This document shows positions 1 through 6,734 of a DNA stretch of 33,474 bases, in pieces. Origin of the DNA: Candidatus Geothermincola secundus (lineage in GTDB: Bacteria > Actinomycetota > Geothermincolia > Geothermincolales > Geothermincolaceae); the NCBI GenBank assembly GCA_015711755.1, contig JACVIY010000011.1, positions 1-33,474 of the forward strand, in the 5' to 3' direction. The notes under the pieces were generated by a model, which ran no database searches, was not told where the DNA came from, and worked only from the letters and a program-made list of their open reading frames with translations. Position numbers and translations under genes: made by a program. The first letter of the stretch is position 1. Each line of letters begins with the position of its first letter.

Positions 1-125
1 GGTTTTACCGAGGGATTTCACTCGATTTCTATCGCGTTTTGCCTGCAAAATCAAATGAAATGTTCCCTTTCCGAGTCCTGCTTGAAGGCGCACTCGAGTT
101 CATGTCCGGCCTTGAGAAACCGGGC

Positions 126-260
126 CTAGTCCAGTCCCAAGACCTCGGCGAATATCAGAGCGCTCTCGTAGGTAGGCGCCTTTTTCCCTAGCCGGTAACC
201 GCCGATGATTGATCTGCTCATGATTCTAATATTGATATAGCGAGCAATCATCGGGCTTAG
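126..260 (-). pseudogene. remnant of a second XRE-type HTH regulator
   Basis: Reading the minus strand from about 260 to a TAG at 128-126 gives a stretch ending in RLGKKAPTYESALIFAEVLG. This matches the second half of an XRE helix-turn-helix domain and parallels GQRVPTYEVAYGLAKALG in the intact regulator just upstream. The only ATG (221) lies inside the domain, so the first helices are missing. The frame after the TAG continues with regulator-like residues for about 20 codons. I read it as a decayed paralogue immediately downstream of the intact gene. Because it is short, chance similarity cannot be fully excluded. Confidence 0.5.
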
Positions 261-264
261 GCTC

Positions 265-612
265 TCAGAGTATCTTCACTTTTCGGTGAAGCGATAATAT
301 TGGCCCCAACGGAATCCCCTTTACATTTTCCTTTACAAGGAATCCCCTTAAGCTTTCCGCCTCCCCCTGCAAATCCCTCTCAACACGGGCCAAGTACGCG
401 GCGGAAATCGCCTGATTCACGTCGATACCCAGTGCCTTCGCCAAGCCATAGGCAACCTCGTAGGTCGGCACGCGCTGGCCCTTCTCGAGGAAGTTCAGGA
501 GCGATTTGGATATCTTCAAGCCTTCCTCCTCCTGAACAATGCGACATAGCTTATCCATGGAATAGCCCTTTTCCAGGCGTTTTTCGCGTATAAGCTGGGA
601 AAACGGCTTCAC
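265..612 (-). CDS. XRE-family helix-turn-helix transcriptional regulator
   Basis: A 115-aa cytoplasmic DNA-binding protein. Residues 5-65 form a typical Cro/CI-type HTH: IREKRLEKGYSMDKLCRIVQ, then the recognition-helix region with SKSLLNFLEKGQRVPTYE, then AYGLAKALGID. The last 45 residues have no domain I recognise. It starts with GTG at 612, preceded by a GAGGGGG ribosome binding site 4-5 nt away. It is divergent from the GHKL ATPase gene at 963. A perfect palindrome in the shared 350-bp intergenic region overlaps the plus-strand promoter and is the natural candidate operator for this protein. A half-site (GTGCAC, 652-657) lies nearer its own start, so autoregulation is possible. The family assignment is clear; the target is inferred from position. 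Confidence 0.85.
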   Translation of the reverse strand: MKPFSQLIREKRLEKGYSMDKLCRIVQEEEGLKISKSLLNFLEKGQRVPTYEVAYGLAKALGIDVNQAISAAYLARVERDLQGEAESLRGFLVKENVKGIPLGPILSLHRKVKIL

Positions 613-687
613 GTGACCCCCTCAGGCCTTTTTCTCTATTCTATTAAAAAGGTGCACGGAAAAGCCACATCTCCCCGAAAAACTGGC

Positions 688-720
688 TATAATAGGTATG
701 TGCACAATATATGTGCACAT
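688..720 (+). promoter_or_regulatory. promoter -10 box with overlapping palindromic operator
   Basis: A consensus TATAAT lies at 688-693 on the plus strand, with TG at 684-685 just upstream and no good -35. Directly behind it is a perfect inverted repeat: ATGTGCACA (698-706) and TGTGCACAT (712-720), separated by ATATA. The palindrome covers the expected transcription start (about 700), so a bound repressor would block initiation. A third GTGCAC half-site is at 652-657. The adjacent divergent XRE regulator is the likely ligand. The promoter faces the small ORF at 768 and the ATPase at 963. Confidence 0.75.
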
Positions 721-767
721 TAACGGGATAACCCCGGCTCTAGCCGTAACCGGAAAGGAGGGAAGAC

Positions 768-836
768 ATGGCAGACCGGCAGATAGGGCTGGCCGCCGTC
801 CCACGCAGGGGCAGGTCGCCACCAGGCGGGCCTTGA
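768..836 (+). CDS. possible 22-aa leader peptide ORF upstream of the GHKL ATPase
   Basis: ATG at 768 is preceded by a very strong Shine-Dalgarno sequence (AAAGGAGGG, 754-762, 5 nt spacing). The frame reads MADRQIGLAAVPRRGRSPPG and ends with GP and TGA at 834-836. It lies between the 688 promoter and the ATPase start and is followed by two hairpins (851-874 and 910-949). The strong ribosome site suggests it is translated. It could be a leader peptide that couples translation to downstream folding, or the truncated 5' end of a lost gene. There is no homology to support a function. Confidence 0.45.
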   Translation: MADRQIGLAAVPRRGRSPPGGP

Positions 837-850
837 CGCACGTCTGGAGG

Positions 851-949
851 TGGCGGCCTCGCGCGAGGCCGCCATCCGTTTGTCCGTAAACCATCCCCTG
901 CCGGGGGGCTTCGCTCGTCGACGCCCGTCTCGGCAAGGGAACGAGCGAA
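851..949 (+). promoter_or_regulatory. two hairpins in the leader of the GHKL ATPase gene
   Basis: The first hairpin is a perfect 11-bp stem, TGGCGGCCTCG (851-861) with CGAGGCCGCCA (864-874), around a 2-nt centre. No U-run follows it. The second pairs TTCGCTCGT (910-918) with ACGAGCGAA (941-949) around a 22-nt loop and ends 1 nt before the GGAGGAG ribosome site (951-957) of the gene at 963. The arrangement of promoter, operator, mini-ORF, hairpin, hairpin and ribosome site suggests post-transcriptional control. The structures are visible in the sequence; the regulation is inferred. Confidence 0.5.
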
Positions 950-962
950 AGGAGGAGTTGCA

Positions 963-2972
963 ATGTCTTGCAACACCACTCTCTTGCTGGGGTCGGTGAC
1001 CCCCATGCCCAAGGGGCCGCGAGGGGCGCGTAAGAACGGCATCAGGAAGCCCTTCGACCCCTTCGGCTACTGGAACCTTGCGCCCGACGAGGAGGCCCTC
1101 AAGCGGGCCACGGTCAACAACATCCTCGACAGCTACCAGCGGAACTACGACATCTTCGTGGAATCCGTGCAGAACGCCGTCGACGCCCTGGAGCAGGCGG
1201 CGAAGACGGGCAGACTGGGCGAGAACGCGGGCGATGCCGGCCACCCCGAGCTCTGGGTCATCCTGGACCTCGGTAAAAACGAGCTAACGGTGGTGGACAA
1301 CGGGCCCGGGCTCCCCAAAGACGAGCTCGTGCAGATGCTGGTCCCCAACCTGAGCTTCAAGGACCGGCTTGCCGGCACCCAGGGCCTGAGGCTACGCGGG
1401 CACCTGGGGGTGGGAGCGACTTTCCTCGCCTACGCCACCGACTACATGCGCGTCTCCACCCTGGGCGAGGACGGCTTTCTCTCCTTCGAGCTCTCTGAAG
1501 GCCGCAGCTGGGCCAGAGGGGGAAGAGCGATAAGCCAGCCCGCGGCGCGGCCGGCGGCAGAGACGTGCGCCGTGTTCAACGCGCTCAAGCGGGGCACGGC
1601 GGTAACCCTGCGCCTGGGCAAGGGCACTCGGCCCGCGGCCCTGTCCCACCTCGGAGCCACCCCGAAGAAGTGGGAGGCCATCCTGCGCACCAACACCGCC
1701 ATAGGCTTCGTGGACCTGCTGGGCAGGGAGAAGTGGAGCCAGAAGGTCAAGGTGCACCTCGTCCTCATAGACGGGTCGGGGAAAGAGACCGCAACCGACA
1801 TACCCTTCGCCTACCCTCTGCCCCATAGCATGGGGACCTTCAACTTCCTGGACCTCAATGCCTATTACCGAGACCACCGCGAGGGCGACCCCGTGGCCAG
1901 GAAGTACCAAAACCAGGACGGGCTTTGGCGGGTGTGGAAAAAGAAGCAGCTCTTTCAACCTCAGAAGGGCATTCTCTCCCATGCCCAACTCCCCCACCTG
2001 CACCATACGCCGGAGGCGGTCTACGCTTTCTTCGCCCATTCCAGCGGCCTGTTCAGGCTTCAGAACGAGCTCTTCATGAGGGATAAGTCGCAGAAGAGGG
2101 CGATAAAGCCCGGCGTCTGGGCGGTGGCCCACAACGCCGTGCTGGGAGATGCCATCCCCCTGAATCTCACTTACGCCGCGGGCAACGAGGACCGCCTCTT
2201 CATGCTGGTCCAGTTATCGGACGCGCGCCCCGACCTCGGACGCAAGGGCATCGATCCGGAGCTCGAGGGCGAGATAAAGAAGCTGGGTGAGGCGGTCATC
2301 CGCTATTTCGTCGACAGGAGGAGGCACCTCAGGCCGGCGGGCCTCCACGCCATCCAGGCGGCTGACCGCATGGCCCAGTACCAACGCATAAGGGATGCGG
2401 AGGCCAGGGCCGATAAGAGCACCCTCACGGACGGGTTCAGCCTGCTCGCGGCGCCCCAGAACGAGTCCGAGGTGATCGGGCTCTTCTTCGAGCTTCTCGG
2501 AAGAGGGGAGCTTCCCGGCTACCGCATCTACGGCGTATTCCACAACGCCACCTACGACGGGATCTTCGGTTACCGCCTGGAGAAAGGCCACCCCAGGGCA
2601 CTCTACGACCGGGAGAGCAATCCGTTGGGGCTTCCCCCGAGCGCCTTCAACCGCCAGGGGGCGGTCGAGCATCCTCCCCACATGATGGAGTTCAAGGTCT
2701 GCCTGGACAGCCTTGTCGAGGAGCTTTCGGACAGCCGCTCGCCCAAGAGATTCGAGAGCCTGGCCCTTGTGATCGTCTGGGAGGCGGGATGGAAGTGGGA
2801 AGGCATCTTCGACCTCACGGATCTTACGGAGGACGGCGTGGTGGGAGGAAGGGAGCTCTTCGGGGCAACGCACCTTCTCTCCCGCAAAGGGGTGGAGGAG
2901 GGCCATACCGCGGCGGTCATCGAGCTCAAGAAGGCGCTCGAGCTCATCGCCGGCGCCGGCGATGCCGGATAA
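963..2972 (+). CDS. GHKL (HSP90/MutL-type) ATPase-domain protein of unknown function
   Basis: A 669-aa soluble protein whose N-terminal 50-200 residues form a GHKL ATP-binding domain. The N-box is ESVQNAVDAL (E67, N71, D74), the G1 box is VVDNGPGL (D112, G114, G116), and the G2 box is RGHLGVGATF (G146-G151). The pattern is closest to Hsp90/MutL/MORC-like ATPases, not histidine kinases: there is no phosphorylatable His domain and no membrane segment. About 450 C-terminal residues match nothing I recognise. It starts with ATG at 963, with GGAGGAG 5 nt upstream. It stands alone behind a repressible promoter and is divergent from an XRE regulator, beside IS debris. That setting is typical of defence or stress modules. 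No nuclease or second subunit is adjacent, so the function is open. Confidence 0.8.
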   Translation: MSCNTTLLLGSVTPMPKGPRGARKNGIRKPFDPFGYWNLAPDEEALKRATVNNILDSYQRNYDIFVESVQNAVDALEQAAKTGRLGENAGDAGHPELWVILDLGKNELTVVDNGPGLPKDELVQMLVPNLSFKDRLAGTQGLRLRGHLGVGATFLAYATDYMRVSTLGEDGFLSFELSEGRSWARGGRAISQPAARPAAETCAVFNALKRGTAVTLRLGKGTRPAALSHLGATPKKWEAILRTNTAIGFVDLLGREKWSQKVKVHLVLIDGSGKETATDIPFAYPLPHSMGTFNFLDLNAYYRDHREGDPVARKYQNQDGLWRVWKKKQLFQPQKGILSHAQLPHLHHTPEAVYAFFAHSSGLFRLQNELFMRDKSQKRAIKPGVWAVAHNAVLGDAIPLNLTYAAGNEDRLFMLVQLSDARPDLGRKGIDPELEGEIKKLGEAVIRYFVDRRRHLRPAGLHAIQAADRMAQYQRIRDAEARADKSTLTDGFSLLAAPQNESEVIGLFFELLGRGELPGYRIYGVFHNATYDGIFGYRLEKGHPRALYDRESNPLGLPPSAFNRQGAVEHPPHMMEFKVCLDSLVEELSDSRSPKRFESLALVIVWEAGWKWEGIFDLTDLTEDGVVGGRELFGATHLLSRKGVEEGHTAAVIELKKALELIAGAGDAG

Positions 2973-2999
2973 CGCGAGGGTCAGTGCCCAGGCCACACG

Positions 3000-3041
3000 G
3001 GCACCGGAGCCGCTATATATAGTGGTGGCGGCTCCGGTGCC
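3000..3041 (+). terminator. strong hairpin after the GHKL ATPase gene
   Basis: A perfect 14-bp stem, GGCACCGGAGCCGC (3000-3013) with its complement at 3028-3041, around a 14-nt AT-rich loop, begins 27 bp after the stop codon. The following bases (ATTTATAAAC) are AT-rich but not a clean T-run, so it is either a weak intrinsic terminator or a 3'-end stabilising structure. Confidence 0.55.
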
Positions 3042-3420
3042 ATTTATAAACATAAAAATATAAAAACATAAAAGATAAAAAACATAGATCGATTTGCTTT
3101 ATACCCTTTGAGTGGCGAAAGAGGGGGCGTGGCTGCAAAAACCCGCGTGCCGAAAGCCGCCAACCGCTTCTCGGCTAAAGCGGAGAAAAAGGGGGAGAAG
3201 TCGCTGAGAAACCGGTGGAGATTTAGGCGGGGTAGCCAACCCCGCCTATTCGCCGTTTTATGACATTTCACACGAAGAAACATGCACTTAATCGACCAGC
3301 TCAGGGGCATTATTTCTTTCCTTGCAGGGCGGCGTCAAAGCGCCCCGAAGCCTCAATAAAGCCACTTCCTAACCCCCTTTTAGAGGGGCATCGTTTTCAT
3401 GTAGTAAGACCCTATATATA
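3042..3420. other. intergenic stretch without a gene
   Basis: No credible coding frame was seen. It begins with about 60 bp of A-rich sequence. It contains a 10-bp hairpin, TAGGCGGGGT (3224-3233) with ACCCCGCCTA (3239-3248), and a small hairpin CCCCT/AGGGG (3374-3378, 3384-3388). The short motif CTAACCCCCTTTT near 3370 recurs in similar form (CTAAACCCCCTTTTTT) near 3874, on the other side of the transposase remnant. This suggests relics of an inserted element. Confidence 0.5.
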
Positions 3421-3448
3421 CCAGATAGCGTCAAGGAATTTGTGTCCA
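3421..3448. mobile_element. possible terminal end of the IS256-like remnant
   Basis: Just downstream of the transposase tail, the minus strand reads GGACACAAATTCCTTGACGC followed by TATCTGG. It resembles the stretch between the transposase stop and the terminal inverted repeat in IS256-family elements, as I remember them. The other end was not found and no target duplication was identified. Confidence 0.35.
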
Positions 3449-3453
3449 TAGAT

Positions 3454-3720
3454 TTAGCCTTCCTCTGACGACACCAAGTTGTTGAATCCCCGAAGCCGTC
3501 TCTGAGCGAGCTTCTCGTTCTCGAACTTAAGAACGAGATAGAGCGCAGAGATGAGGCTCTCCTCCGAGGAGAAGGCGCGGGTGGTCTTGGTCCGCTGCTT
3601 TATCTCTTTGTTGATCCTCTCCAACTGGTTGGTGGTGTAGATGTAGGGGCGTACCTGCCCGGGATAATCGTCGCCGCAGGCCCTAAGCGCCGCTCGCACG
3701 GTGGTTGTGGCCACAACTTC
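3454..3720 (-). pseudogene. truncated IS256-family (Mutator-type) transposase, C-terminal end
   Basis: The open frame on the minus strand (nominally 3825 to 3454) contains YIYTTNQLERINKEIKQRTK and then FSSEESLISALYLVLK. This is the conserved C-terminal block of IS256-family DDE transposases, around the catalytic-Glu helix region. The sequence upstream of about 3720 (MPNILKIKSKTCVV...) does not look like transposase, so the N-terminal two thirds, including the DD residues, are lost. It cannot encode an active enzyme. The remnant borders the hairpin-dense zone and marks an old insertion and deletion site. Confidence 0.8.
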
Positions 3721-4062
3721 TCTTCGCAAGAGCGCCGTTGTGTGCGGCCGATTGTCATGTCGACAATCCGTCCATAGACATGTCACAACGCATGTTTTTG
3801 ATTTGATTTTCAAAATATTAGGCATCTAGCTGGTATTTTGCGTTCGGGACCTCCCTGGTAAATCTCCTTGCTAAACCCCCTTTTTTAACAGAGAAAGAGC
3901 GCGTGACCACCGGCCTTGCCAAGGAAAAGACGGCACCTTCGTCGCGTAAAAACGCCGTTCGGCAAAGCACGGCCAAGACATGCTTGACGCTCGGCGCTAT
4001 GCCCTTTCCTTCAGGCCAGGAAGCGGTCGATCGTGGCCTGAGGCCCCGTATCCCAAGCCCCG

Positions 4063-4815
4063 CTACCCGCCCGGGTAGGCGTCGCAGGCTCCCGACACCG
4101 CGAAGCCTTCGACACAGAGGGCCCGCAGGGGTGCGGCCATGCCGGGATAACCGCTCCCCGGCATGGCCTTGCGTGACGCCCTTCGCGCGGGCGCCACCCG
4201 GCGCCGCTTGAGCGGCGCCGGGCTCGGCCCCGCATGCGGGCCCGAGCGTGAGGGCGCGGCATCCCGCGCCCCCGGGCGATGTGGGGTAGCCCCATCATTG
4301 CCCCACATCGCCCAGGGGCGCCGCCGCCTCCGAGCATTGCCCATCCCCCCTCGGAGCCCGAGCGGCGGCGCGGTAAGGCGCCCGGCATGGCATCGCCCCC
4401 GGGCGATGCGCGGATTGCATCCGCCATGCCGGGCCGGCCGGGCTTCGCCTGGGAAGGCGCGCGAAGCCCGGCGTCGCACGGGCCTCGCCGATGTGTTTGG
4501 CGAGGCCCCGGGCGCGGTGGGGCGAAAGCCCCATCCGGGCGCTTTGCGGGGGGGACGCCTCGCAATGCCCCGCAAAGCGCGGGGAGCGCCTTGCCATGAC
4601 GATATAGGACGGCAAGGCGTCCTTTAGGCTTCCCGCGAAATACGGCGAGGCCGGGCCAAGCCCGGCGAGACGCTGGCATATGGCGCTATGCGACGCCTTA
4701 TCGGCGCCTCCCTCCCGCCCACCCCCGCCAAGCCTCCTGTTAGGCTCTGCTGGGCGATGTCAAGCAACCCATCGCGGGGCGGGTGTCAAGCGGCGGGGGG
4801 CCGCCCCCCCGCCGC
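4063..4815. repeat. dense array of about 15 distinct GC-rich inverted repeats
   Basis: Almost every base lies in or between perfect or near-perfect inverted repeats, arm/arm: 4063-4069/4072-4078; 4136-4146/4157-4167 (11 bp); 4197-4208/4211-4222 (12 bp); 4222-4247 (one mismatch); 4252-4259/4264-4271; 4274-4286/4301-4313 (13 bp); 4318-4334/4350-4371 (17 bp, 5-nt bulge); 4381-4391/4423-4433, enclosing two smaller hairpins; 4437-4448/4461-4472 (12 bp); 4480-4489/4499-4508; 4518-4523/4528-4533 (GAAA loop); 4539-4551/4568-4580 (13 bp); 4587-4595/4611-4619; 4650-4656/4660-4666; 4790-4800/4805-4815. The stems differ in sequence, so this is not one repeated REP element. The overlapping reading frames are low-complexity Arg/Pro/Ala/Gly and not credible genes. 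It may be a large structured RNA or a DNA-level cruciform region; the function is unknown. Confidence 0.85.
4136..4433. repeat. 11-bp word present four times in opposed hairpins
   Basis: GCCATGCCGGG occurs at 4136-4146 and 4423-4433, and its complement CCCGGCATGGC at 4157-4167 and 4381-4391. The first hairpin is word-then-complement and the second complement-then-word. Arms of one hairpin can therefore pair perfectly with arms of the other, 214-297 bp away, giving two alternative folds. Confidence 0.8.
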
Positions 4816-4821
4816 CAGCGG

Positions 4822-6597
4822 CTAGTACGGGGTTCTCTCCGCCTCCTGAGGCACGCCGGAGTGCATACCCACCCACTTCCCCTTGTAGGAGAAAATCATG
4901 ACGCGTTCCGCGTACGGTGACTGCGTCCCCACAGAGATGTCGGTGTTGGGGTAGTCGGCGCCCACGCGCCAGAGGTAGATCCCGGCGGGGTAAGAGACCC
5001 CCGCCGCCCTGGCCTGGGCGATGGTCACCTCTTTCTTCTCAAGGGGGCGCCCCTGGGGGAAGGCGGAGAAATACGTGAACCACACCTCGTCCTGATTGGC
5101 GGGGTCGTTGTAGTACCCGCGCCAGTACTCAGACATCACGAAGGTTGAGGACGCCACCCATTCCTCGAAGCCGTCCCCGGTGTGGCCCTCGGCGAAATAG
5201 CTGCCGTAGGCCGGGGGTCTGTATGCCACCGTGCCGTCGGCGGGGGGCTGCTCGGCCGAGGAGCGCACGCTGTCGAACTCCATGTAGAGCGGCCGCTCCA
5301 CCAGGTAGTCGTGATAGATTGATTGGCCGCCTTCTTTACGCGGGGGGTCGTTCTGTACTAAGTGCAGGGGGTAGCCCACGCCCCCCGCAGGCAGGCCGAG
5401 CTCGCACAGGAGGTCGGGGTAGTAGAAGGTGGCGCGCTGCCGGGCGGGCACCGTCTTGACCGTTTGCGCGTACCCGTCGGGGGCGTAGACGACGAATTTG
5501 ATGGGGAGGTCGAAGGGGTTGGGGTTTTGGAGGCACACCCAGGTGTCGGCCCACCCCATCCCCGGCACGCGCAGGCCGGGGCAGAAGGCGAAGTCGTGGA
5601 AGCCGCGAAAGCGGAGCGCTTCCTCGCGCACCGCCACGGCGGTGTGGCCGCCCCGCCACGGCCGGCCTGGGCGCTCGGGGTTCACGCTCCGGTAGCTGAA
5701 GTACATGGGCCTCTCGGCCAGGACGGGCTGGTCGGATACGAGCTCTAAGGAGACGTCCTTTCCCCGCCCCACGTGGTCGGCGACGTAGAAGGTGGCGCGG
5801 TGGCGCGCCGGGACGACCTCCTGCTTGGGGAAGAGCCCCTCGCCCTCAATCATGTAGTTGAGGGTGAGTTGGGCGGGCTCGTCGTTGGGGTTGAGCACGC
5901 AAATCCACTCGTCGAAGCCCTCGCGGGTGGTGCCCTCGGCGAAGAGCTGGCGGAGCGGCAAGCGGGGGACGTATTCGGCGCCGCTGTTGCCGCGGTACAC
6001 CCCGCTCGTCTGCGGGGCCACGTGCCCTCCCTGCCACGGCTCGTGCCCCCCGCGCCCGACGTAGGAGAAATACATGGGGCGCTCGACCAGGAAGGCGTTA
6101 TCGGAGTTGGTCTCCACCCAGAGGACGAAGCCCACGTCGTAGCCGGGGCCGATCTCAGCGTTGACGTAGATGCTCAGACGGGACTGCATGGGGAAGTCGT
6201 AGGCCTTGGAGGCCACCACCCCCTCGTTGGTGACGTAGTCCACGTGGAGCTTCCACCAGGGGTCGTCGGTGATGGGGTAAGAGTTGCGACCGTCGTAGCC
6301 CATGTTGTTGGCACCGTTGACGGCGGTAAGCCAGGTCTCGAAGCCCTCGCGGGTGCAGCCCTCGGCGAAATACTGGGGAACGCTCGCCCGGGTGTAGGCG
6401 GCCGAGCCGCCGCCCTCCCCGCCTTCGGAGGCGCGCGCGGAAGGCGCGGCCAGGCACGCCGCCGCCAGGGCGAGCCCGAGGAACGCCGCCACCACCGCCC
6501 TAGCCCTTGCGGGCCTTTCGGATCCTTCCGGCCGGGCCTTCGCCCCCTCAGGCCTCCAACGCCTTGCCGTCCTTTTCGCCTCTTTCGCCCCTATCAT
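4822..6597 (-). CDS. secreted four-module repeat protein (DUF5719-like modules)
   Basis: A 591-aa exported protein. A basic N-terminus and hydrophobic stretch (about residues 34-50) end at an Ala-rich AxA cleavage region near 56. Four modules of about 90-110 residues follow (about 76-180, 217-302, 331-440, 467-572). Modules 1, 2 and 4 open with YFAEG or a variant (LFAEG in module 2), then TREGFxxW or TGDGFxxW. Modules 1-3 end in VERPMYFSY or a variant, and module 4 ends in AERVMIFSY. Module 2 also has WICVLNPN and a VPARHRATFYV stretch. The modules resemble the DUF5719-type repeats of Actinobacterial surface proteins, whose role is thought to be extracellular but is unproven. It starts with ATG at 6597, with AGGAGGT upstream. 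A related, interrupted copy lies directly upstream on the same strand. A GC-rich hairpin (4790-4815) just past the stop may end transcription. Confidence 0.8.
   Translation of the reverse strand: MIGAKEAKRTARRWRPEGAKARPEGSERPARARAVVAAFLGLALAAACLAAPSARASEGGEGGGSAAYTRASVPQYFAEGCTREGFETWLTAVNGANNMGYDGRNSYPITDDPWWKLHVDYVTNEGVVASKAYDFPMQSRLSIYVNAEIGPGYDVGFVLWVETNSDNAFLVERPMYFSYVGRGGHEPWQGGHVAPQTSGVYRGNSGAEYVPRLPLRQLFAEGTTREGFDEWICVLNPNDEPAQLTLNYMIEGEGLFPKQEVVPARHRATFYVADHVGRGKDVSLELVSDQPVLAERPMYFSYRSVNPERPGRPWRGGHTAVAVREEALRFRGFHDFAFCPGLRVPGMGWADTWVCLQNPNPFDLPIKFVVYAPDGYAQTVKTVPARQRATFYYPDLLCELGLPAGGVGYPLHLVQNDPPRKEGGQSIYHDYLVERPLYMEFDSVRSSAEQPPADGTVAYRPPAYGSYFAEGHTGDGFEEWVASSTFVMSEYWRGYYNDPANQDEVWFTYFSAFPQGRPLEKKEVTIAQARAAGVSYPAGIYLWRVGADYPNTDISVGTQSPYAERVMIFSYKGKWVGMHSGVPQEAERTPY
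5699..5944. repeat. 246-bp block nearly identical to 7519-7764
   Basis: Aligned with an offset of 1820, I count six mismatches in 246 bp (about 98% identity) between this block and 7519-7764. It encodes most of module 2 of both secreted proteins. Flanking sequence drops at once to ordinary paralogue divergence, which points to recent gene conversion or recombination confined to this module. Confidence 0.85.
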
Positions 6598-6734
6598 CTC
6601 GCCAAACCTCCTAATCGCGTCGCTTCGCTTGTTTTTTCGGCAACAACGCGCCTGTTAGTTATCAGCCATGTATGGCGCCTTTTTCCTTATCTCTTCGCTT
6701 CAAGCTCCTTCACAAAATCATTCCTTCCATTGCG

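Noticed and set aside
3000-3450. tRNA or other known RNA gene as integration target
   Set aside because: No cloverleaf with a T-loop consensus was found here or beside the integrase; the hairpins are isolated stems.
4011-4679. Long overlapping open frames in the hairpin region (up to 222 codons, both strands)
   Set aside because: Composition is Arg/Pro/Ala/Gly only, all frames are open together because of very high GC, there are no ribosome sites or domains, and the inverted-repeat structure explains the sequence.
4063-4815. CRISPR array, REP/BIME cluster or integron attC array
   Set aside because: There is no regular direct repeat with unique spacers, stems are all different in sequence, and there are no attC-like imperfect boxes or cassette genes.
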